Positions 14,472 through 21,084 of a stretch of 36,054 bases of DNA are shown piece after piece; positions within the stretch are counted from its first letter, which is position 1, and each line of letters starts with the position of its first letter. This stretch comes from Neisseria wadsworthii 9715 (GTDB lineage Bacteria; Pseudomonadota; Gammaproteobacteria; Burkholderiales; Neisseriaceae), in NCBI RefSeq assembly GCF_000227765.1, contig NZ_JH165159.1:2197532-2233585 (forward strand), in the 5' to 3' direction. The notes under the pieces are model-generated. The model made no database searches. It had not been told where the DNA came from and saw only the letters and a program-made list of their open reading frames with translations. The translations under genes and the position numbers were made by a program.

Positions 14472-16490
14472 CTATACGGCTGCTTTGCCGCCAACCAAAA
14501 CCGTTTCCAAAAACCGTAACACGCAAGCCAACTCTTCCGCTGTTTCTTCTTGTGTTCCATTGCCGGTATGACCGCCTCCGGAAGGCGCATACAGCCAACT
14601 ATCCGGGGAAATGCTACGTAGTTTTGCATAAAACTTTAAGGCATGAGCAGGGTGAACGCGATCGTCGCTCAAACTGGTGGTAACCAATGCAGGCGGATAG
14701 GCAATATGCCCGCTCAAATTATGATAAGGTGAAAGCGCTTGCAGAAACGGGCGGTCAAGCTCGTTTTCAGGATCGCCGTATTCTTCAATCCAGCTTGCAC
14801 CTGCCGACCATTGCGTATAACCCAACATATCGGTTAATGGCACTTCGCATACCAATGCACCCATGCTCTGCGGCTCACGTACGAAAGCAGACGCCACAAC
14901 CAAGCCGCCATTACTGCCGCCTTGCAAAGCAATCCGGTGAGCAGAAGATAAACCTCGTGCACATATATCCTGCACAACGGCCAACAAATCATCCACGCTA
15001 CGGTGTTTGTGTTTACCTTGCGCAGCAGCATGCCAATGCTTGAATTCGCCGCCGCCGCGCACATTCGCCACCACAAACGAGCGGCCCGCTTCCAGCCAAT
15101 GCCGCCCCATTGTGCCCAAATAATGCGGCAACTCCGGCATACCAAACCCACCGTAAACATAGATTAAAGTAGGCGTATCGGGTGAAACGGCTTTACCCAC
15201 ATAATAATAAGGAATCTCAGTTCCATCGGCCGATTTTGCCCAAAACTGGTTAATCTCAATCCCCGCTGCATCAAATTGCTTGGGCTGGCGGCGCAAAACC
15301 GTCAGCTCCATCACATTCAAATCCAATGCAAACAGGGTTAGCGGCGTCGTAAAGTGGCTGGCTGCAAGATAAACCACATCGCCGCCCCACGGCTGGTCGG
15401 TCATTTCCATCGCACCGCACGGCAGCTCAGGCAATGCCTGCTCCTGCCATACGCCTCCGATATAGCGCCATGCTTTCAGACAGGCATTGACCTTATCCAG
15501 ATAATTCACCACTACAAAGCGCTTGGTCGTTTCCACACTTTCAACGGCCTGATTCTCATCCGGCGCAAACAGCAATTGCGCCGCGCCCAGTTCTCCCCTA
15601 TTCAATTTCACTGCCAGCAACGCACCTGCCGGATAGGCCTGATTGGCCCGCTTCCATTCCGTGCGCAGTTGCACCATAAGCTGCCCGGCCAGATAGCCGA
15701 CAATTTCACAATCTTTCGGTAACGCCAGCAATTGCACTTCGCCCTCGGCATCCACCTGAAAATAATCTTTGGTGAAAAAACCCGTACCTGCTTCGATCAA
15801 ATCAACCGGTGCACCTTGCGCATCCAAATAACGCCACGCATGCACCATCACACCGCGCTCATCCATCTGATAAACCGGCAACGCCTCCTCAAAACTCTGG
15901 CCGCGCTCCATCAACCAAACCTGCCGCGGATAGCCTGAAACCGTAAGCTGGCGCTCATCCCAAGCCGGACAAACCCAAACGCTGTTTTCATCCCGCCATG
16001 TGATATGGCTTTTGCCTGCAGGAAAATGAAAGCCGCCTTCCACCAGCGCACGTTTGGCAAGATCAAATTCCAAGGTATAAGCCGTATCTGCGCCGGCCAC
16101 ACTCAAGTTCAGCAAAACCCGCTGCGGGTTCTCCACATAATGCGACACGCCGTCCAAATACACATCGTCGCCCAAAACAGCGTCGAAATCGGCCACATTA
16201 AACAAAATTTCCCAATCGGGCATACCTGCCCGGTAAGAAGCGGCGGAACATACGCGGTATACGCCTTTCGGATACTCCGCGTTCTGGTGGAAGTGATACA
16301 TTCGCGCCCGATGCTCTTGGCAAAACGGAATCTGCCGCTCATCCTGCAATTGCGCTGTAATATCGGCTTTCAAGCGTTCAAATTCCGGCGTTTGTGCAAA
16401 GCGCGCAAGCGTTTCCTCATGCGCCTGTTTCACAAAAGCCAATGTTTCCGGCGCATCCAAATCTTCCAAAGAAGCAAATCTATCCTGCAT
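14472..16490 (-). CDS. Prolyl oligopeptidase family protein (S9A)
   Basis: The 672-residue protein is a serine peptidase of the prolyl oligopeptidase family: an N-terminal seven-bladed propeller region (about 80-420) and a C-terminal alpha/beta hydrolase domain. The nucleophile is Ser526 in GGSNGGL. The acid is in SDDRVHPAHALKF and the histidine is His641 in GGGHTG. The propeller limits substrates to short peptides. No signal peptide is seen, so it is probably cytoplasmic. I chose the ATG at 16490 (MQDRFASLEDLDAPETLAFV); a longer frame to 16565 would overlap the divergent gene and read through the promoter region. A DUS at 15475-15486 lies in the coding region as Asn-Ala-Cys-Leu-Lys. The physiological substrate is unknown. 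Confidence 0.9.
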   Translation of the reverse strand: MQDRFASLEDLDAPETLAFVKQAHEETLARFAQTPEFERLKADITAQLQDERQIPFCQEHRARMYHFHQNAEYPKGVYRVCSAASYRAGMPDWEILFNVADFDAVLGDDVYLDGVSHYVENPQRVLLNLSVAGADTAYTLEFDLAKRALVEGGFHFPAGKSHITWRDENSVWVCPAWDERQLTVSGYPRQVWLMERGQSFEEALPVYQMDERGVMVHAWRYLDAQGAPVDLIEAGTGFFTKDYFQVDAEGEVQLLALPKDCEIVGYLAGQLMVQLRTEWKRANQAYPAGALLAVKLNRGELGAAQLLFAPDENQAVESVETTKRFVVVNYLDKVNACLKAWRYIGGVWQEQALPELPCGAMEMTDQPWGGDVVYLAASHFTTPLTLFALDLNVMELTVLRRQPKQFDAAGIEINQFWAKSADGTEIPYYYVGKAVSPDTPTLIYVYGGFGMPELPHYLGTMGRHWLEAGRSFVVANVRGGGEFKHWHAAAQGKHKHRSVDDLLAVVQDICARGLSSAHRIALQGGSNGGLVVASAFVREPQSMGALVCEVPLTDMLGYTQWSAGASWIEEYGDPENELDRPFLQALSPYHNLSGHIAYPPALVTTSLSDDRVHPAHALKFYAKLRSISPDSWLYAPSGGGHTGNGTQEETAEELACVLRFLETVLVGGKAAV
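15475..15486 (-). repeat. DUS inside the S9A peptidase gene
   Basis: Exact DUS on the coding (minus) strand, encoding part of the NACLKAW stretch between propeller strands. Confidence 0.88.
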
Positions 16491-16498
16491 GACAAAAT

Positions 16499-16529
16499 AT
16501 CGCGTGAAAAAATAAAACGCGATTATAAT
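16499..16529. promoter_or_regulatory. Divergent promoter region, peptidase/hpt
   Basis: GATTATAATA gives TATAAT on the plus strand (16524-16529) and, overlapping it, TATAAT on the minus strand (16522-16527). An inverted repeat ATCGCGT...ACGCGAT (16499-16505, 16517-16523) lies over the likely peptidase start. No convincing -35 on either strand. Confidence 0.4.
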
Positions 16530-16564
16530 ATGCTTTTCAATCGAATTAAGCGCAATCAAACACA

Positions 16565-17125
16565 ATGGATATCGAAACCAAACGCCTCCAAACCCAATCC
16601 CTGCTCGACAATGCCGATTTATTGTTCAATGCCGCAGAATGCAGCGCCGCATTACATAAAATCGCCGCAGAGATCACCCGCGACCTGAGCGACAAATACC
16701 CGTTGATTCTTCCCGTAATGGGCGGCGCCGTCGTGTTCAGCGGCCAGCTTCTGCCGCTTCTGCACTTCCCGCTTGATTTCGATTATGTGCATGTTTCCCG
16801 CTACGGCGACAAACTGCAAGGCGGCAATTTCAACTGGAAACGCATGCCCGAAGCAGATGCTATTGCCGGCCGCCATATTGTTGTGCTCGACGATATTCTC
16901 GACGAAGGCCACACCATGGCTGCCATCAAAACCAAACTGCTGGAAATGGGCGCAGCCAGCTGCCTCGCAGCCGTATTTGCCAATAAACTGATCAGCAAAG
17001 AAAAACCCATCAGCGCCGATTACGTCGGCCTCAACGTACCCGACCGATATGTGTTCGGCTACGGCATGGATGCCGCCGGCGCATGGCGCAACCTCGGTGA
17101 AATCTACGCTTTAAAGCAAGATTAA
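16565..17125 (+). CDS. hpt: Hypoxanthine-guanine phosphoribosyltransferase family
   Basis: The 186-residue type I phosphoribosyltransferase salvages purine bases by transferring them to PRPP. The PRPP-binding loop is VVLDDILDEGHTMAA (about residues 104-118), with the acidic pair Asp-Asp. LPVMGGAVVFSGQLLPLL is the N-terminal PPi loop and DYVGLNVPDRYVFGYGMD the base-binding end, both typical of hypoxanthine (or hypoxanthine-guanine) enzymes rather than adenine ones. The start ATG at 16565 has no clear ribosome binding site, but the start is set by the promoter 36 bases upstream. It is divergent from the S9A peptidase and ends in a DUS pair. Confidence 0.9.
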   Translation: MDIETKRLQTQSLLDNADLLFNAAECSAALHKIAAEITRDLSDKYPLILPVMGGAVVFSGQLLPLLHFPLDFDYVHVSRYGDKLQGGNFNWKRMPEADAIAGRHIVVLDDILDEGHTMAAIKTKLLEMGAASCLAAVFANKLISKEKPISADYVGLNVPDRYVFGYGMDAAGAWRNLGEIYALKQD

Positions 17126-17141
17126 CCTGCTTTTTATTACA

Positions 17142-17194
17142 ATGCCTGTCTGAAAAACGTGCGCATCATCACAGCAGCCCTTTCAGACAGGCAT
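17142..17194. repeat. Inverted DUS pair behind hpt
   Basis: Exact DUS at 17143-17154 and complement at 17182-17193 with a 27-nt loop. Confidence 0.88.
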
Positions 17195-17281
17195 TTGCTT
17201 TAGTCCCGTTATATGCTGTGAAATCCCTAACCAACTGCTGCGGAATCAGCCCGCTTTACACTGGCTATCACGTTTTTCGGC

Positions 17282-17336
17282 TATAATTTCCGCTTAAAGA
17301 CGATAAAACAGTTTCCAGGTCAAATGCCTGTCTGAA
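17282..17336 (+). promoter_or_regulatory. Possible pts promoter -10 and leader DUS
   Basis: TATAAT at 17282-17287 with TTTACA at 17255-17260 (21-bp spacing, too long for a standard pair). An exact forward DUS (17325-17336) then lies in the leader, 21 bases before the EIIA start. Confidence 0.4.
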
Positions 17337-17357
17337 ACGCAACAAGGAATACACAAT

Positions 17358-17774
17358 ATGATAGGCGTTATCATCCTCACCCATGAATCACTTGATGATG
17401 CATTTCGCGCGTTAACGCACCATTTTTTCCCCGACATTCCCGATAACATCCGCCTGCTCGGCGTAAAGAATAGCGAAGACCACGACGACGTAATCCGGCA
17501 AATCAACCGGTTGATGGAAGAAATCAATGCCGACCAAGGTGTGCTCGTGTTAACCGATATCTTCGGTGCCACGCCCTGTAATGCCGCGCGCAAACTCGTT
17601 ATCCCCGACAAAATCGCCATGCTCACCGGACTTAACGTGCCCATGATGATAAAAGCCATCCAACATTCCAACAGCGGTATCGGTTTGGCCGAATTTACCG
17701 CAAAAGTCAAACAAGCCGCCATAAACGGCATTATCGACATTACCTCACCACATGGAGGAGTCTGCTCACTATGA
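17358..17774 (+). CDS. PTS EIIA component, mannose (Man) family
   Basis: The 138-residue protein is a mannose-family EIIA domain. MIGVIILTHESLDDAF places the phosphorylatable histidine at His9, and the GVLVLTDIFGATPCNAARKL block follows. It would accept phosphate from HPr. No EIIB, EIIC or EIID is encoded beside it. As I recall for Neisseria and many betaproteobacteria, the PTS is therefore incomplete and regulatory (phosphorylation signalling to carbon and nitrogen control) rather than a sugar importer. It overlaps ptsH by 4 bases (ATGA), so the three genes form one operon. Confidence 0.9.
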   Translation: MIGVIILTHESLDDAFRALTHHFFPDIPDNIRLLGVKNSEDHDDVIRQINRLMEEINADQGVLVLTDIFGATPCNAARKLVIPDKIAMLTGLNVPMMIKAIQHSNSGIGLAEFTAKVKQAAINGIIDITSPHGGVCSL

Positions 17775-18040
17775 TCAAACAATCCGTCGAAATCATCAAC
17801 AAACTCGGTTTACACGCCCGAGCTTCCAGCAAATTCACCCAAACCGCTTCCGGCTTTCAAAGCGAAGTATGGGTTAGCCGAAACGGGCACCGAGTCAACG
17901 GCAAAAGCATTATGGGTCTCATGATGCTGGCCGCAGCCAAAGGCACGGTTATCGAGCTGGAAACCGACGGTGCCGACGAACAAGCCGCTATGCAGGCATT
18001 GATTAACCTGATAAACGACTATTTCGGCGAAGGAGAATAA
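17771..18040 (+). CDS. ptsH: Phosphocarrier protein HPr
   Basis: The 89-residue HPr relays phosphate from Enzyme I to EIIA. The active-site histidine is His15 in KLGLHARASSKF. The regulatory serine is Ser46 in NGKSIMGLMML, the site used by HPr kinase/phosphorylase (HprK) in Gram-positives and many betaproteobacteria; both sites are intact. The start overlaps the EIIA stop by 4 bases, and ptsI starts 1 base after its stop, so translation is coupled. hprK itself is not in the window. Confidence 0.96.
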   Translation: MIKQSVEIINKLGLHARASSKFTQTASGFQSEVWVSRNGHRVNGKSIMGLMMLAAAKGTVIELETDGADEQAAMQALINLINDYFGEGE

Positions 18041-18041
18041 A

Positions 18042-19796
18042 ATGAGCATCGTCCTACATGGTGTAGCTGCCGGCAGAGGCATCGCCATAGGCCGTGCCCA
18101 TCTCCTCTCCCGCGGCATGAGTGAAGTGCCGCAGCAAAATCTGGAGCCCGAAGACATTCCGGCAGAAACCGCCCGCTACGAATCTGCCATCAAAGCAACC
18201 CGCCGGCAAATGGAGCAACTGCGCAGCAGCATTCCCGAAAACGCCCCTACCGAGCTGGGTGCGTTCATCTCGCTGCACCTGATGCTACTGACCGACGTGA
18301 CCTTATCACGCGAACCGGTAGACATCATTGAAGAAGAACACATCAATGCCGAATGGGCGCTCAAAATCCAAACCGACCGTCTCAGCCGCCAGTTCGACGC
18401 CATCGAAGACGAATACCTGCGCGGGCGCAAACAAGACATGCTGCAAGTAGTGGAACGCATCCATAACAACCTTATCGGCCAGAGCAACGAGCTAAACCTC
18501 AGCCCCGACTTGCTCGACGAAACCATCCTGATTGCCCAAGACATCTCCCCTGCCGATACCGTTCATTTCAAAGAACAGCGCGTTGCTGCTTTCGTTACCG
18601 ACGCCGGCGGCCCCACCAGCCATACTGCTATTTTAGGGCGCAGCTTGGAAATTCCTTCCGTTATCGGCCTGCGTAACGCCCGCAATCTGATTAGTGAAAA
18701 CGAATGGGTTATCGTAGACGGCATCAACGGCATTTTGATTATCGCGCCCGATGACCTCGTAATCGCCGAATACCGGCGCAAACTGCGCGAATACCGCAGC
18801 CGCCAACGCCAACTCAGCAAGCTGAAAGACACTGCCGCCACCACCGAAGACGGCGTCGATATCGAACTACTTGCCAATATAGAATCGGCCGACGACATCA
18901 AAGCCTTGCATAAATACGGCGCCGACGGCGTGGGCCTGTTCCGCAGCGAATTTCTTTTTCTCAACCGCGACACCTTGCCAGATGAAAATGAGCAATACGA
19001 GGTTTACAGCGACATTATCAAAAAACTCAAAGGCAAGCAGCTTACCATCCGTACCGTTGACTTGGGCGTAGATAAAAACCCGCGCTGGTTTGGCCAACAC
19101 GGTACGCCCAACGGCAACCCCAACCCTGCCCTCGGCTTAACCGGTATCCGCCTGTGCCTGGCCGAACCCGTGATGTTCCGCACCCAGATGCGCGCCATCC
19201 TGCGCGCCGCCGTACACGGCCCGGTAAAAATCATGTGGCCGATGATTGCCTCAGTTTCAGAATTAAAACAATGTCTTATTCATCTGGAAACCGCACAAAA
19301 ACAGCTGACCGAACGGGGTGAAAAATGGCAGGAAGTAGAAGTCGGCTGCATGATTGAAATTCCCGCCGCCGCACTGACCACTGCTACATTGCTCAGATAT
19401 GTGGATTTCATTTCCATCGGCACGAACGACTTGATTCAATACACGCTTTCGGTTGACCGCGGCGACGACAGCGTCAGCTATCTTTACCAACCTGCCCATC
19501 CGGCAATATTGCGCTTGTTGGCACATATCATCCGCACCGCCAACCGTATCGGCAAATCTGTATCAATATGCGGCGAGATGGCCGGCGATACCGATTTTAC
19601 ACGCCTCCTGCTCGGTCTCGGCCTGCGCCGCTTCTCCATGAATACTACCAACCTGCTGGCGGTCAAAGACGTGGTGCTGCACAGCAATATTGATGAATTG
19701 GAAACTGAAATCGGTAAAGTAATGCGCAACGATGATCCCGACAAATCGGAAAAATTATTGAAAAAATTGAATGAAACAGAAGAAGCTTCCGTATAA
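18042..19796 (+). CDS. ptsI: PTS Enzyme I (PEP-protein phosphotransferase)
   Basis: The 584-residue Enzyme I takes phosphate from PEP and passes it to HPr. The N-terminal domain carries the phospho-histidine in DAGGPTSHTAILGRS (near residue 190). The C-terminal PEP-binding TIM barrel shows GADGVGLFRSEFLFL, MWPMIASVSE, DFISIGTNDLIQYTLSVDRG and CGEMAGD with the conserved cysteine. The length is normal and no frame disruption is seen. It is the third gene of the EIIA-HPr-EI operon and ends in a long DUS-pair hairpin. Confidence 0.97.
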   Translation: MSIVLHGVAAGRGIAIGRAHLLSRGMSEVPQQNLEPEDIPAETARYESAIKATRRQMEQLRSSIPENAPTELGAFISLHLMLLTDVTLSREPVDIIEEEHINAEWALKIQTDRLSRQFDAIEDEYLRGRKQDMLQVVERIHNNLIGQSNELNLSPDLLDETILIAQDISPADTVHFKEQRVAAFVTDAGGPTSHTAILGRSLEIPSVIGLRNARNLISENEWVIVDGINGILIIAPDDLVIAEYRRKLREYRSRQRQLSKLKDTAATTEDGVDIELLANIESADDIKALHKYGADGVGLFRSEFLFLNRDTLPDENEQYEVYSDIIKKLKGKQLTIRTVDLGVDKNPRWFGQHGTPNGNPNPALGLTGIRLCLAEPVMFRTQMRAILRAAVHGPVKIMWPMIASVSELKQCLIHLETAQKQLTERGEKWQEVEVGCMIEIPAAALTTATLLRYVDFISIGTNDLIQYTLSVDRGDDSVSYLYQPAHPAILRLLAHIIRTANRIGKSVSICGEMAGDTDFTRLLLGLGLRRFSMNTTNLLAVKDVVLHSNIDELETEIGKVMRNDDPDKSEKLLKKLNETEEASV

Positions 19797-19810
19797 ATCT
19801 TTCATTAAAC

Positions 19811-19856
19811 ACAATGCCTGTCTGAAAAGCTTTTTCTGCTTTCAGACAGGCATTGT
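19811..19856. repeat. Inverted DUS pair between ptsI and heptosyltransferase
   Basis: Exact DUS at 19815-19826 and complement at 19841-19852. The stem extends to CACAATGCC.../...GGCATTGTG with a 7-nt T-rich loop. It is a likely bidirectional terminator between convergent genes. Confidence 0.9.
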
Positions 19857-19879
19857 GCTTAATAATCAGCCTAGTATTT

Positions 19880-19891
19880 TTCAGATAGGCA
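19880..19891 (-). repeat. Variant DUS forming a gene's stop codon
   Basis: TGCCTATCTGAA (one mismatch) on the minus strand. Read as ATG-CCT-ATC-TGA it encodes the last residues Met-Pro-Ile and the stop of the heptosyltransferase. Confidence 0.85.
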
Positions 19892-20954
19892 TTTGCCGCT
19901 CTACCGCCGCCCACACAGCATCTACCGGAATATTGCCTAAATAACGCTTGCTAGTGTTCACATCAATGCTGTTCGGATGCGGCAATTCGCCGAAATCGCC
20001 CGCCCACACCACTTCTGCGCGATCTGAATAAGGCCGCCAGCGGCTAACCCAACTGGGGCCGAACAACGCAACTTGGGGCTTATCAAGCGCCGCAGCAATA
20101 TGCATGGGCACGGAATCCACGCCGATGAACAGCTTTGCACGGTCAATGGCGGCGGCGAGTTCACGCAAAGTCAACACACCGTCAAGCACCCACAATTTCT
20201 GCGGCAAAACAATATGAATTTGAGATTGCAAATATTCCAACATCGCATGTTCGCGCGCATCAGGTGCCGCAGTAAGCACCACATTGCAGCCTGAATCAAA
20301 CAGTTTTTTCAAAAGCTCGACTGTTTTATCGTCTTCCCAGCATTTGAAAAACCAGCGCGATCCGGGATGCACCAACACATAATCTTCACCGCGCCAACCC
20401 CGGTCTTGCAGTTTCTGCTCCAAGCTTCTTCGCGAAGCTTCGGAAATACCCATGCGCACTTGCGGCTTATAGTATTTCAGATCCAGCCCCAAAGGCGCCA
20501 GCAGGCTGAGATTGTCATCAACCGTATGCATATCCATGCTATGCGGTTCGGTCAGATCCGTATGTAATTTGCGCCAAAGTGCATTGCGTCGGTTATGCCA
20601 GTTAAACGACAAACCGCGTTCCGCTTCACTGAATTTAGTAATCAGACCGGCACGCCAACGGTTGGAGAAATTCAGAACAGCATCATAATTTTGTACCTGA
20701 ATCCACCTGAGTAAAGCAATTTCCTTTTGGATATGAAATAGCTTGCCCTGTTTCTTCCAAGCACGATCGATGGTATGAACTTGAGAAATCAAAGGATTAT
20801 CGATTAAAACGTCTTCCATCCCTTTATACACCAGCATGTCCACATAACAATCAGGCATCGCTACTTTCAACGCATCGGCCACAGCCGTGGTAAGCAGGAC
20901 ATCGCCGTGGTGCATCATTTGTATCAATAAAAATCGTTGTTTTTGTTTCATCAT
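19881..20954 (-). CDS. WaaQ-type lipopolysaccharide heptosyltransferase (GT9)
   Basis: The 357-residue glycosyltransferase of family 9 uses ADP-heptose to extend the LPS/LOS inner core at the cytoplasmic face of the inner membrane. LLIQMMHHGDVLLTTAVADAL at the N-terminus, FKCWEDDK in the middle, and LFIGVDSVPMHIAAALDKPQVALFGPS with KRYLGNIPVDAVWAAVE at the end resemble E. coli WaaQ (heptosyltransferase III) by recall more than WaaC or WaaF. Meningococcal LOS has two heptoses made by WaaC and WaaF, so a WaaQ-like enzyme hints at a different core. Start ATG 20952-20954, or the adjacent ATG. Its last codons and stop come from a variant DUS. It is monocistronic, convergent with ptsI. Confidence 0.85.
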   Translation of the reverse strand: MMKQKQRFLLIQMMHHGDVLLTTAVADALKVAMPDCYVDMLVYKGMEDVLIDNPLISQVHTIDRAWKKQGKLFHIQKEIALLRWIQVQNYDAVLNFSNRWRAGLITKFSEAERGLSFNWHNRRNALWRKLHTDLTEPHSMDMHTVDDNLSLLAPLGLDLKYYKPQVRMGISEASRRSLEQKLQDRGWRGEDYVLVHPGSRWFFKCWEDDKTVELLKKLFDSGCNVVLTAAPDAREHAMLEYLQSQIHIVLPQKLWVLDGVLTLRELAAAIDRAKLFIGVDSVPMHIAAALDKPQVALFGPSWVSRWRPYSDRAEVVWAGDFGELPHPNSIDVNTSKRYLGNIPVDAVWAAVERQMPI

Positions 20955-21023
20955 TTTGCAATCTGATTATCTGCCCGTGAGCAGCCTTTATTATTAATTG
21001 CCATTATAAAACCAAAGTGGTTT

Positions 21024-21068
21024 TTCAGACAGGCATTTGATACTATATTTGCTTAATGCCTATCTGAA
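21024..21068. repeat. DUS pair (one variant) upstream of glnE
   Basis: Complement DUS exact at 21024-21035; forward variant TGCCTATCTGAA at 21057-21068. The latter ends 16 bases before the glnE ATG. Confidence 0.85.
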
Positions 21069-21084
21069 AAAACCATAAATCATT

